Shown: in pieces, positions 15,874-23,853 of the stretch
Layout of the letters: each line of letters opens with the position of its first letter
Position numbering within the stretch: position 1 is the stretch's first letter
Notes under the pieces: generated by a model
Told to the model about the DNA's origin: nothing
Database searches by the model: none
The model's input: only the letters and a program-made list of their open reading frames with translations
Position numbers and translations under genes: made by a program
NCBI GenBank assembly: GCA_021847925.1
Contig: JAJZNI010000049.1
Span: 1 to 38,987, forward strand
DNA length: 38,987 nt
Origin: a bacterium
Lineage (GTDB): Bacteria; Chloroflexota; Dormibacteria; Aeolococcales; Aeolococcaceae
Direction of reading: 5' to 3'

Positions 15874-15952
15874 GTCCACACCACTCAGCGGGGCACGCCC
15901 CCGCTGACGCCCTGAGGGGGAGGGGGCCGGCGCGGCTTCGGCCGCGCCGGCC
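15847..15952 (+). ncRNA. candidate structured small RNA
   Basis: About 105 nt between the strong promoter and a GC-rich hairpin. It contains a perfect 8-bp stem with 5-nt loop (CAGCGGGG 15886-15893, CCCCGCTG 15899-15906), a purine-rich run (GAGGGGGAGGGGG), and ends with the 12-bp TTCG-capped hairpin. No credible ORF starts in it. It does not look like 6S, tmRNA, 4.5S, RNase P or a cobalamin riboswitch. If it reads through, it would be antisense to the 3' end of the CobB-like gene. Confidence 0.4.
15925..15952. terminator. 12-bp TTCG-tetraloop hairpin, shared terminator-like
   Basis: GGCCGGCGCGGC, loop TTCG, GCCGCGCCGGCC: a perfect stem, 5 nt after the CobB-like stop codon on the minus strand and at the end of the candidate sRNA on the plus strand. 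Neither side has a T-run (minus side is CCCCCTCCCCCTC), so efficiency as an intrinsic terminator is uncertain. Confidence 0.55.
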
Positions 15953-15957
15953 ATTCC

Positions 15958-17406
15958 TCAGGCCTCCTCCCAGGTCGAGAGCGCGCGGCGCTCCTCCCGG
16001 CAGCGCCGGGCCCGCTCCAGGAGGCGGTCGACGACCTCCGGCGCCTGGCCGAAGTGGAGGTGGACGAAGGAGCCCAGGAGGTTGCCCGCGGCCCAGCCCT
16101 CGCAGCCGAGGGGCTCGCCGTCACAGCCGTGCATGGCGTAGGCCGGGGCCACGCCGGGGGCCGCGGAGAGGAGCTGGGCCGAGCGGACCTCGTGGCCGCG
16201 CAGCTTCGCCCCCCGTGGTCCGAGGAGGCAGTCGGTCTCGATGCGGAGCTCCCGGTAGCCCCGCTCGCAGCGCGCGGCGCCCACGCCGATGTCGAGGGGC
16301 AGCAGCCCGGCGAGCCGGAGCACCGAGCCGTCGCTCAGGCGGGCGCTGCGCGCGCAGCAGACGAGCCCGCCCGCCTCGGCGTAGATCGGCATCCCGTGCG
16401 CGTGGGCGCGCCGCAGCGCGGCGAGGAACCCGTGGTTGGCGGCGAGCCGGGGCAGATGGGCCTCGCCGAGACCGCCCCCGAGGTAGATGGCGCCGAGGTC
16501 CTCGGGCAGCTCCCGATCCTCCAGGGGGGAGAAGGTGACGATCTCGCCACCCGCGTCCTCGAGGATCTCCAGGTTCTCCGCGTAATAGCAGGAGAACGCG
16601 TCGTCGAACGCCACCCCGACGCGCACCGGCGGTCCCGGCTCGCGCCTCGCATGCACCGGGGCCGGGACCGGCTCGGCCCGCAGCATCACCCTCTCGATGA
16701 GGTCCAGGTCGCACTCGCGGGTCACCGCCCCACCGAGGGCGGCGATCGCGGCGTCGACGTGGGGGTTCTGCGCCACCGGGAGCAGACCGCTGCGCAGCTC
16801 GGGGATCTCCGCCTCCGGGATCCAGGGCACGGCGCCGAGCACGGGGAGCCTGGACCGCTGCCAGACGGCGTCCTCGACCAGGGTGCGCCGCTCCGGGCTG
16901 GGAACCCGATCCAGGATCACCCCGGCGATGTCGAGGTCGGCGTCGAGCTGGCGCAGCCCGAGGGCGATGGCCGCGGCCGTCTCACCGGTGGCGGAGACGT
17001 CGAGCACCAGCAGCACGGGTGCCCCGACGATGTGGGCGACGTCGGCGGTGCTCCCCGGGAAGTCCCGTCCGGCGCCGCTGCCGGGCCACGGGTCCGGGCC
17101 ACCGCGACTGTCGAAGAGCCCCGCACCCCCCTCGATGAGCGCGCAGTCGGCTGCCATCGAGCCGCGGACGAGGGAGCGCCCCAGCGCCTCGGTCCCCAGG
17201 ATCCAGGAGTCGAGGTTGCGACACGGACGGCCGGCGGCGTGGGCGAGGTGGGCACAGTCCACGAAGTCGGGCCCCACCTTGAAGGTCTGGACACTGCGCC
17301 CGCGCGCGCGCAGCGCCACGACGAGCCCGAGGGTGACGCTGGTCTTCCCCGAGCCGCCCTCCGCCCCGGCGATGAGCAGGCGGGGGATCCGGACCCGGTC
17401 GAGCAC
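15958..17406 (-). CDS. CobB/CbiA/CfbB-like a,c-diamide synthase with altered glutaminase site
   Basis: 482 aa, full family length. The N-terminal dethiobiotin-synthetase-like ATPase has RLLIAGAEGGSGKTSVTLGL (P-loop), FKVGPDFVD and CALIEGGAGLFD. The C-terminal class I glutaminase-like domain has FDDAFSCYYAENLEIL, YLGGGLGEAHL and GSFVHLHF. Family members amidate cobyrinate or Ni-sirohydrochlorin a,c-carboxylates using glutamine. The nucleophile motif YAECGG reads YAEAGG here: codon GCG at 16374-16372, Ala345. It therefore probably cannot hydrolyse glutamine itself. The GTG start has AGGAGG 6 nt upstream and a -10 TAGCTT. No other cobalamin gene adjoins it. Confidence 0.9.
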   Translation of the reverse strand: MLDRVRIPRLLIAGAEGGSGKTSVTLGLVVALRARGRSVQTFKVGPDFVDCAHLAHAAGRPCRNLDSWILGTEALGRSLVRGSMAADCALIEGGAGLFDSRGGPDPWPGSGAGRDFPGSTADVAHIVGAPVLLVLDVSATGETAAAIALGLRQLDADLDIAGVILDRVPSPERRTLVEDAVWQRSRLPVLGAVPWIPEAEIPELRSGLLPVAQNPHVDAAIAALGGAVTRECDLDLIERVMLRAEPVPAPVHARREPGPPVRVGVAFDDAFSCYYAENLEILEDAGGEIVTFSPLEDRELPEDLGAIYLGGGLGEAHLPRLAANHGFLAALRRAHAHGMPIYAEAGGLVCCARSARLSDGSVLRLAGLLPLDIGVGAARCERGYRELRIETDCLLGPRGAKLRGHEVRSAQLLSAAPGVAPAYAMHGCDGEPLGCEGWAAGNLLGSFVHLHFGQAPEVVDRLLERARRCREERRALSTWEEA

Positions 17407-17412
17407 ACGAGG

Positions 17413-17440
17413 CCTCCTGCCTTCGCGGGGAAGCTAGCAT
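17413..17440. promoter_or_regulatory. overlapping divergent -10 elements between the CobB-like and channel-like genes
   Basis: TAGCTT on the minus strand (17436-17431) and TAGCAT on the plus strand (17435-17440) share the palindrome GCTAGC, so polymerase could probably occupy only one direction at a time. AGGAGG (17418-17413) is the SD of the minus-strand gene. Confidence 0.35.
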
Positions 17441-17508
17441 GAGGCGGCAGGGGTGTAAAGACCGCCGTCCACCGGCTGGCGGACGGGCTGTGGAGGACGG
17501 GTGCCGCC

Positions 17509-18786
17509 ATGCTGGGTTCGGCGGGCGCGCCGCAGTGGGCGGGCTTCGCGCTGGGGATAGCGGTGCTGACCCTCACGGTGGCGAGCGTGCTGGGCACGCT
17601 GATCGTCCCTCGAGCCACGGCCCCGAGGCTCACCGTGCTGATCAGCCGGTCGGTGCGGCGGGCCTTCCTGCTGGTCACCGACCGGGTGGCGGACTACCGG
17701 GCCCGCGACCGCATCGCCGCGCTCAACGGGCCCGCGCTCCTGGCCGCGCTCCTCCTCGCCTGGGTGGCCCTCGTCTTCCTCAGCTTCGCATTCCTCTTCT
17801 GGCCCTTCACCGGCGACTTCGTGCGCGCGCTGGTCATCACCGGCTCGTCCATGTTCACCCTGGGGTTCGCGGTCCCGGTCGGGGCGGTGCCCACGGCCCT
17901 CACCTTCCTGTGCGCCGTCAGCGGGCTGGTGATCGTGGCCCTGGAGATCGCGTACCTGCCGACGCTGTACGCGGCGTTCAACCGCCGCGAGACCCTGGTC
18001 ACGATGCTGGAGTTCCTGGGCGGCGTGCCCGCCTGGGGCCCCGAGATCCTGATGCGCCACGAGCTCATCGACAACACCGAGCGCCTGGGTTGGCTCTACG
18101 AACGCTGGACGGAGTGGGCCGCCGACGTCTCCGAGTCCCACACCACCTACCCTCAGCTCCTCTCCTTCCGATCCCCCAACCCCTACCGCTCCTGGCTCAT
18201 CGCCCTGCTCGCGGTGATGGACGCCGCCGCCCTGCACCTGAGCCTCTCCCCCGTCTCCGCCCCCGCCTCGGCCCGCCCGCTGCTGCGGATGGGATACGTT
18301 GCCCTGCGCGAGCTGGCCGGCGCGGTGGGAGTTCGCTTCGACCCCGATCCCGCTCCCACCGACCCCATCCGTCTCACCCGCGCCGAGTTCGACGACGCGG
18401 TCACCCGACTGCGCGGTGTCGGCTGGAGGATCGAGCGCGAGCCCGAGCACGCGTGGGCTCACTTCCGGGGGTGGCGGGTCAACTACGAGGCGGCCGCGTA
18501 CGGCCTGGCCCACTTCCTCGACGCGCCCCCCGCGCTGTGGTCGGGAACGCGGCGCGGCGGGCGCAGCGCCGTGATCCGGCCGGCACGGCCGGCCCACAGG
18601 ACGCCGCTGGAGGACGAGGTGGGCCGCCTGATCAGGGACCGCGATCGCCGGCGCGCCGCCCGCCACGCCGCCGGTCACGCGCTCCACGAGCACGCGAAGG
18701 ACCCGTCGCAGAAGCCCGCGGGCACGGCTTCCGACCCTGACGGTGAGCCCGGCCAGTCCGCGGACCCGCTGCCCGGCGGGGGGTGA
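17509..18786 (+). CDS. pore-loop channel-like membrane protein
   Basis: 425 aa. Hydrophobic segments at about 13-33, 76-98 and 124-148. The loop ITGSSMFTLGFAVP (about 110-123) before the last helix resembles a potassium-channel pore loop, with TLGF where TVGYG is normal. The soluble C-terminal half (about 160-345) has conserved-looking segments (NRRETLVTMLEFLGG, WTEWAADVSESHTTYPQLLSFRSPNPYRSWL, FRGWRVNYEAAAYGLAHFLDAP), then an Arg/Ala/His-rich disordered tail. Homologues are often named ion-channel-like proteins; ion selectivity is not predictable. GGAGGA lies 11 nt before the ATG. It is divergent from the CobB-like gene and shares its promoter region. Confidence 0.65.
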   Translation: MLGSAGAPQWAGFALGIAVLTLTVASVLGTLIVPRATAPRLTVLISRSVRRAFLLVTDRVADYRARDRIAALNGPALLAALLLAWVALVFLSFAFLFWPFTGDFVRALVITGSSMFTLGFAVPVGAVPTALTFLCAVSGLVIVALEIAYLPTLYAAFNRRETLVTMLEFLGGVPAWGPEILMRHELIDNTERLGWLYERWTEWAADVSESHTTYPQLLSFRSPNPYRSWLIALLAVMDAAALHLSLSPVSAPASARPLLRMGYVALRELAGAVGVRFDPDPAPTDPIRLTRAEFDDAVTRLRGVGWRIEREPEHAWAHFRGWRVNYEAAAYGLAHFLDAPPALWSGTRRGGRSAVIRPARPAHRTPLEDEVGRLIRDRDRRRAARHAAGHALHEHAKDPSQKPAGTASDPDGEPGQSADPLPGGG

Positions 18787-18847
18787 CGGCGCGGCGCCGG
18801 GGGACGAGCGGTCCTGGAGCCCCGCCGGGGGCGGGCCCCCGAAGGCT

Positions 18848-19687
18848 CTAGGGGCGGGCCGGCCGCCGGCCGCCCACCTTGCCCTGCCAGCGCTTCAGGT
18901 TCAGCTCCAGGAGGGAGCGCCGCTGCTGACCGAGACGCATCGAGAGCGGGGGGGGGACGGGGACCACGCCCCGGAGCGGCGAGGTCCGGCGCGCCTCGAT
19001 GGCGCGGCGCAGGTCGGCGGCACCCCGCCCGGGGTACACGGTGACCAGGCGCCCGAGGTCATGGATCCCGAAATGGCTGTCCCCGGCGGCCACCATCGCG
19101 CCCACGCCCTCCCGGTGGGCGGCGCAGAAGTCGTCGAGGCGCTTCCAGGTGCCGGGGAGCACCGGGGCGGTGTGGCGCACCTCGATGCCGTCGATGCGGC
19201 GCGTCTCCAGCAACCGCCTCAGCCGCCGCTCGGTGATGGAGGCGAACCAGGTGGGCATGAAGGGGTGGGCGATGACCGCGAGGCCGCCTCCATCGTGGAT
19301 CGCGTCGACGGTGTCCTCGATGGTCATGTGCATGCGCACCGGGCGCTCGAGGAAGAGTCCCACCACGTGGACCCCGGGCGGGAAGGCGCAGGTCACCTCC
19401 TCGCCCGCCACCACGTCGATCCCCAGGGAGGCCCCGGCGTCGATCGCCGCCTCCAGCGGCCCGATGGTGTCGTGGTCGGTGATGCAGATCACCGTGAGGC
19501 CGATGGACGCGGCGGCCCGCACCAGGTCCACCGCCGTCACCATCCCGTCGCTCGCGATCGTGTGACTGTGGGTCTCGGCGGCGCTCAGGCCGTTGCCGGT
19601 GCGGACGCGCGCAGGGCCGGACCGCGGGGCCGGATGGGACGGTGCGTCGAGCCCCGTGGGAGCGGGCGCGGCGGGCATCGGACGCAT
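18848..19687 (-). CDS. PHP-domain metal-dependent phosphoesterase
   Basis: 279 aa. The PHP signature is complete: AETHSHTIASDG, CITDHDTIG, VAGEEVTC, VIAHPF and AAGDSHFG supply the metal-binding His/Asp/Glu residues. The length and the ITDHDT motif match TrpH/YciV-type phosphoesterases acting on 5'-nucleotide substrates; the exact substrate is not determined. The C-terminal basic tail (LKRWQGKVGGRRPARP) is extra. TATGCT ends 6 nt before the ATG and no SD is present. Confidence 0.9.
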   Translation of the reverse strand: MRPMPAAPAPTGLDAPSHPAPRSGPARVRTGNGLSAAETHSHTIASDGMVTAVDLVRAAASIGLTVICITDHDTIGPLEAAIDAGASLGIDVVAGEEVTCAFPPGVHVVGLFLERPVRMHMTIEDTVDAIHDGGGLAVIAHPFMPTWFASITERRLRRLLETRRIDGIEVRHTAPVLPGTWKRLDDFCAAHREGVGAMVAAGDSHFGIHDLGRLVTVYPGRGAADLRRAIEARRTSPLRGVVPVPPPLSMRLGQQRRSLLELNLKRWQGKVGGRRPARP

Positions 19688-19693
19688 GGCCCC

Positions 19694-19699
19694 AGCATA
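19694..19699 (-). promoter_or_regulatory. -10 element TATGCT of the PHP gene
   Basis: TATGCT (19699-19694) ends 6 nt before the ATG at 19687; leaderless start predicted. Confidence 0.5.
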
Positions 19700-19811
19700 G
19701 GGGGGTCGGAGAGGCTCTCACCACCCGCGGCCGCTGCGGCGGCCCCGGGTCATCGGGGTCCGGGCGCGATGGTTCGGGGGAGCCCGGCACGGCGGCGGCC
19801 GCCCCTTCGCG

Positions 19812-21266
19812 CTACGGCGGGCCCTCCACCTCGTAGTGGCGGCGCCAGCGCACCCAGATGAAGACGATGAGGAGGACGAAGAGGATCTCGAAGATGAGCG
19901 GGGCCGGGAAGTGGAAGATGGTCCCGACCACTCCCGACGCCAGCGCGGTCGACGGCGCGAGACGGGGCTTCGGCGCCGGCGTGCTCCCGGCGGCGGCCCC
20001 GCCGGCGGCGGCGCTCGCCGAGGGTGCGGCGATGCTGGCGGTCGCGCCGGAGGCGGCGGGGGAAGCGGGGGGCCGCGGAGCCGTGGCGTCCACCTGGCGG
20101 TAGATGGCGGCCCCCTCATCGTAGGGGTCCCACGCCGCGATCACGGTGGGGTACGGCGTGCCGTCGGCGACGGCCAGGCTCTCCACCTCCTGGAGCGGAG
20201 CCTCCCCCTTGGGGTGGGTCGTGGGCAGCCCCTGGGTGAAGCCGCTGAACGTCTGGCCGCCGTCGGTGGAGCGCCACACGCCGCCGCCGCTGCTGCCACC
20301 CGCGTCGGCCCCCGCGTACACCAGGTTGGGATCCAGCGGGCTGAAGGTGGCGTCCGTGAGCGTGGCGTTGGAGATCCCGCCGCTCGCCGTCCAGGTGTTG
20401 CCTCCATCCGCGGACCAGTACGTCCCGCTGGTGGTGGTGACCAGGAGGGGGTTGTGGGTCACCGACGCGGAGGTCGGACCGACGGAGATGGAGCTCACCA
20501 GCGCCGTCGCCGGCAGGCCGTGGGTCACCGGCGTCCAGGTGCCGCCCGGGGTGGGGCCGAGGCGGAAGAGCGATCCATCCGAGGGCGCGGGATAGTCGAT
20601 GCCCGCGTAGAGGGTGGGGGCCGGCGTCGTGGGCACGACCGCGACCGCGTCGACGCCGTCGCCGCGCAGCCCGTCCGGCACCCAGGTGCGTCCGTCGGTG
20701 GAGACGGCCACCCCGTCGTCGGTCCCGGCGACGATGCCACCCGCGACGACCACCAGGCAGCGGACGTCGCGGTTGGGCAGCCCCGAGGAGGCGTCGCTCC
20801 AGCTCTGACCGCCGTCACGGGAGACGAGGATGCCGCCGCTCCCCTTGAGGCCCGCGTAGATCGTCTGTGGCGAGGTGCTCGGGTCGAACGCCACGGTCCA
20901 GACCCCGACCCCGCGCAGGCCGGAGAGGGACCAGGTCTGGCCGCCGTCGGAGCTGAGGTAGACGCCGTTGTCCGTGGCCGCCGCGGCGAGGGCCGGCTGC
21001 TGGGGGGCGAACACCACCTGCCAGATCCGGCCGCCGCCCAGATGGGCGAGCGGGCCGGCCGTGGTCCACCCGGAGGAGGCGGCGGCTGCGGGCGCGCTCA
21101 GGCCCGTGACGAGCAGGGCCGTGGCGGCGAGGGCTGCAAACGCCACCCACCGCCGGAGGCGGCGGGGGCGCGGCGGGGGTTCTGTGGAGATGATGGCGAT
21201 GCCGATCCGAGTTGCGTCCGTGAGGCGGGGGGTGGGGCTGCGGCGGCGGACGCCCCGCCCGATCAC
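19812..21266 (-). CDS. secreted, C-terminally anchored Asp-box (BNR) propeller protein
   Basis: About 484 aa. A long basic N-region leads to a signal segment (WVAFAALAATALLVTGLSAPAAA). The body carries at least five Asp-box repeats: SSDGGQTWS, SRDGGQSWS, STDGRTWV, SADGGNTWT and STDGGQTFS, as in sialidase/Vps10-like propellers. A Pro/Ser/Ala linker, a transmembrane helix (LIFEILFVLLIVFIWVRW) and a short basic tail close the protein. No catalytic sialidase residues are recognised, so it is more likely a surface scaffold. The start is uncertain: an in-frame GTG at 21314 lies upstream of the -10 TATCCT (21295-21290), so GTG 21266 is preferred. Confidence 0.8.
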   Translation of the reverse strand: MIGRGVRRRSPTPRLTDATRIGIAIISTEPPPRPRRLRRWVAFAALAATALLVTGLSAPAAAASSGWTTAGPLAHLGGGRIWQVVFAPQQPALAAAATDNGVYLSSDGGQTWSLSGLRGVGVWTVAFDPSTSPQTIYAGLKGSGGILVSRDGGQSWSDASSGLPNRDVRCLVVVAGGIVAGTDDGVAVSTDGRTWVPDGLRGDGVDAVAVVPTTPAPTLYAGIDYPAPSDGSLFRLGPTPGGTWTPVTHGLPATALVSSISVGPTSASVTHNPLLVTTTSGTYWSADGGNTWTASGGISNATLTDATFSPLDPNLVYAGADAGGSSGGGVWRSTDGGQTFSGFTQGLPTTHPKGEAPLQEVESLAVADGTPYPTVIAAWDPYDEGAAIYRQVDATAPRPPASPAASGATASIAAPSASAAAGGAAAGSTPAPKPRLAPSTALASGVVGTIFHFPAPLIFEILFVLLIVFIWVRWRRHYEVEGPP

Positions 21267-21289
21267 CCGAGGGCGGCCGGGCCCGCCCC

Positions 21290-21295
21290 AGGATA
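21290..21295 (-). promoter_or_regulatory. -10 element TATCCT upstream of the Asp-box protein gene
   Basis: TATCCT lies 23 nt before the preferred GTG at 21266 and inside the frame if GTG 21314 were used, which argues for the shorter protein. Confidence 0.35.
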
Positions 21296-21410
21296 GCAGC
21301 GCAACCCGGGGCACGCGAGGGTGGCGGGATGGCCGGCCCGCGGGGCCGGCTCCCCCGAGTCGGGGGGCGTGCTCCGGCGCGTGTGGGCCACCCGCATCGA
21401 CCGGGCCGTC

Positions 21411-22694
21411 TCAGATGAGCGGGCGGCGGACCAGCGTGTGCTCCCGATCCGGACCGACCGAGACCACGTCCACCGGGGCGCCCGACAGCTCGCCCAGCCT
21501 CTCGATGTACGCCTGGCAGGCGGTGGGCAGGTCCTCGAAACGGCGGCAATCGCGGGTCGGGGCGCGCCACCCGGGCATCTCCTCGTACACGGCCTCGGCG
21601 TGCTTGAGGTGGGAGATGTTGGACATCGGGTGGTCCCAGAGCTCGCCCTTGCTGCGGTAGCCGGTGGCGATGCGGATCGTCTCCAGCTCGTCGAGGACGT
21701 CGACCTTGGTGATCACCATGGAGTCGATCCCGTTGGTGCTCACCGAGTAGCGGGCGACTGCCGCGTCGAACCAGCCCACCCGGCGGGCCCGGCCGGTCAC
21801 CGTGCCGAACTCGCTGCCCGCCTCGCGGATCCACTCCCCGAGCCGGTCCTCCAGCTCGGTGGGGAACGGCCCGTACCCGACCCTCGTCGTGTACGCCTTG
21901 AAGACGCCCACCGTGCGGCTCACCCGCGACGGGGGGATGCCGCTCCCGGTGAGCGCGCCGCCCGCCGTCGGAGCCGAGGATGTGACATAGGGGTAGGTGC
22001 CCAGGTCCAGGTCGAGCATGGCGCCCTGGGCGCCCTCGCAGAGGATCCGGCGGCCTCCCCGCAGCGCTCCCTGGATCACCGGGTAGATGTCGCGGATGTG
22101 GGGCTCGAGCCGCTCCGCGTAGCCGAGGTACTCGTCGAGTATGGACCGCTCGTCGAAGGGCGCGTGACCGTAGAGGCGGGTCAGCGCCTCGTTCTTGAGC
22201 CGGAGGACGAATCGCAGCTTCTTCTCCAGGAAGACCGGCTTGGTGAGGTCACCGACCCGGAAGCCGATCCGCCGGACCTTGTCCTCGTAGGCGGGCCCGA
22301 TGCCGCGGTGGGTCGTGCCGAGGCGGTCGTCGCCGCGCTGCGCCTCGCCCAGCTCGTCGAGCACGGGGTGGTAGGGCATCACCATGTGGGCGCGATCGCT
22401 GATCACGAGGTTGCGGGTGTCGATCCCCTGAGCGTGCAGCTCGTCCATCTCGGCGAGGAAGGATCGCGGGTTGACGACCATCCCGTGGCCGATGACGCAG
22501 ACCGTGGAGGGCGAGAGGATGCCGCTCGGGATCAGCCGGAACTTGAAGGTGCGGCCGTCGACGACCACGGTGTGGCCCGCGTTGTCGCCGCCCTGGGAGC
22601 GCACCACGAGATCGACGGAGCCGGCGAGCAGGTCGATGACCTTGCCCTTGCCCTCGTCGCCCCACTGGCCGCCGATGAGGATGGTGACGCTGAT
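21411..22694 (-). CDS. purA: adenylosuccinate synthetase with apparent AUC start codon
   Basis: 427 aa, the normal family length. It joins IMP and aspartate using GTP in AMP synthesis. Visible motifs are the P-loop GGQWGDEGKGK, GGDNAGHTVVVDG, GTTHRGIGPAYEDKVRRIG, EGAQGAMLDLDLGTYPYVTSS and the Arg-rich TGRARRVGWFD. The conserved N-terminus begins SVTILIGGQWGDEG, and the codon where Met belongs is ATC (22694-22692). No ATG, GTG or TTG occurs in frame between it and a GTG at 22877 inside the neighbouring gene; the intervening translation is low-complexity. AGGAG lies 9 nt before the ATC and TACCCT (22740-22735) could be the -10. A non-canonical AUC start or a sequence error are the two readings. 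Confidence 0.97.
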   Translation of the reverse strand: MSVTILIGGQWGDEGKGKVIDLLAGSVDLVVRSQGGDNAGHTVVVDGRTFKFRLIPSGILSPSTVCVIGHGMVVNPRSFLAEMDELHAQGIDTRNLVISDRAHMVMPYHPVLDELGEAQRGDDRLGTTHRGIGPAYEDKVRRIGFRVGDLTKPVFLEKKLRFVLRLKNEALTRLYGHAPFDERSILDEYLGYAERLEPHIRDIYPVIQGALRGGRRILCEGAQGAMLDLDLGTYPYVTSSAPTAGGALTGSGIPPSRVSRTVGVFKAYTTRVGYGPFPTELEDRLGEWIREAGSEFGTVTGRARRVGWFDAAVARYSVSTNGIDSMVITKVDVLDELETIRIATGYRSKGELWDHPMSNISHLKHAEAVYEEMPGWRAPTRDCRRFEDLPTACQAYIERLGELSGAPVDVVSVGPDREHTLVRRPLI

Positions 22695-22734
22695 GGCCGC
22701 GGTCTCCTGGAGCCCCGGAAGGAAAGCAGCCGCC

Positions 22735-22740
22735 AGGGTA
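22735..22740 (-). promoter_or_regulatory. -10 element TACCCT of purA
   Basis: TACCCT lies 40 nt before the ATC start, leaving a leader of about 34 nt that holds the AGGAG Shine-Dalgarno sequence (about 22708-22704). Confidence 0.35.
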
Positions 22741-22788
22741 CTCGGTCGCGGTGGGCCACCGCCCCGGGGCGCCCACCGCGAGCGGCGA

Positions 22789-23790
22789 TCAGGCGCGGCA
22801 CCAGAGAGCGAGGGGATCGCGGCCGGGGCGGAAGCCGGCCGCCTCGGCGAGCTGAGCGGCGTCGACCAACCCGGCACCGACGTCCTGGGGACGGTGGGCG
22901 TCGCTGCCGAAGCTCACCGCACCGCCGCCCTCCTCGTGCCACCAGCGCAGCGGCAGCAGGCCGGGCGAGGGCGCGCGCGGCGCCGCCATGGCCCGGCTGC
23001 TGTTCAGCTCCAGCGCGCGGCCGCTCCGCGCCAGGGCGGCCAGCACCGCCCGGTACTCCTCCTCGAAGTCCCGCTCGTCGAAGCGAACCTCGGAGTGGGG
23101 CCAGTACCGCTTGGGATAGTCGAGGTGGGTGAGGATGGCGAAGGGCGCGCCGCTCTCCACCAGGGCCAGGGTGGCGAGCAGGTAGCCGCGGAAACGGCTG
23201 GCGGCGACCCCGGCCTCGAGCACCTCGGGCATGCTCAGGTCCACCAGCTCGCCGTCCACCTCGATGCAGTGGAGCGACCCGAGGACCCGGTCCAGGGGCC
23301 GCTGGGCGAGCAGCTCCGCGGCGCGGTCGGGGAAGAGGTGGGGCTCGCCCAGCTCGATCCCGGACTCGATGCGAAGCGACGGGTACGCCCCACGGCAGCG
23401 CTCGAGCGCCGCCCAGTAGCCGGCGATGTCCAGGTCCCCGGTGCGCGAGGCCGCGGGAACCCGTGCCGGCCAGCGGCGGCCGGGGACCCGGCCGGTCGAC
23501 CAGGTCCGGCCCGCCCCCGGCGCGGGCCTCCCGGGCGGGCCGGGATCCTTGGTGGAGCCACCGGGTCCCGGGAACCCTCCCCGCGCGGCGGAGGGGCCGG
23601 CGCTCGCCGCCTCCGCAACCGGCGGGCGGCTCACCCAGAGCGTGAAGTCCGCGTGCTCGGTGAAGGCCAGCGCGGGCAAGCCCAGCTCGACGGCTCGGGC
23701 GCAGGTGGCCATCATGTCGCCCTGCGCCGCGTCCCAGGACCACTCGCTGTGGACGTGACGGTCGGCCACCGGCGTCGGAACCTGTGCCAC
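22789..23790 (-). CDS. histidinol-phosphatase-like PHP protein (HisJ/HisK family)
   Basis: 333 aa. PHP metal-site motifs are all present: DRHVHSEWSWDA, FTEHADF, ESGIELGEP, LGSLHCIEVDGE, ILTHLDYPKRYWP and VSFGSDAHRPQDVG. HisJ enzymes remove phosphate from histidinol phosphate in histidine synthesis. Between the second and third motifs an insert of about 55 residues rich in Gly, Pro, Ala and Arg (about 58-112) interrupts the domain. No other his gene is in view, so another phosphoester substrate is possible. The GTG at 23790 is preceded by CAGGAT at 9 nt. It is divergent from the lipoate-ligase-like gene. Confidence 0.85.
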   Translation of the reverse strand: MAQVPTPVADRHVHSEWSWDAAQGDMMATCARAVELGLPALAFTEHADFTLWVSRPPVAEAASAGPSAARGGFPGPGGSTKDPGPPGRPAPGAGRTWSTGRVPGRRWPARVPAASRTGDLDIAGYWAALERCRGAYPSLRIESGIELGEPHLFPDRAAELLAQRPLDRVLGSLHCIEVDGELVDLSMPEVLEAGVAASRFRGYLLATLALVESGAPFAILTHLDYPKRYWPHSEVRFDERDFEEEYRAVLAALARSGRALELNSSRAMAAPRAPSPGLLPLRWWHEEGGGAVSFGSDAHRPQDVGAGLVDAAQLAEAAGFRPGRDPLALWCRA

Positions 23791-23840
23791 GGCTCACCAA
23801 TCCTGGCACGGGGAGCGGGGGTGCCGCCCCCGCGCTGCGC

Positions 23841-23846
23841 TACCGT
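23841..23846 (+). promoter_or_regulatory. -10 element TACCGT of the lipoate-ligase-like gene
   Basis: TACCGT ends 7 nt before the GTG at 23854; no SD except a GGAG touching the start codon. Confidence 0.45.
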
Positions 23847-23853
23847 CGCGGAG

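Noticed and set aside
15847-15952. Cobalamin riboswitch for the CobB-like gene
   Set aside because: It is downstream of that gene and on the other strand, and no B12-box or receptor-like sequence is visible.
18821-18835. CCCGCC-GGG-GGCGGG hairpin between convergent genes as terminator
   Set aside because: Only 6 bp in a G/C-rich gap and without a T-tract; expected by chance in this composition.
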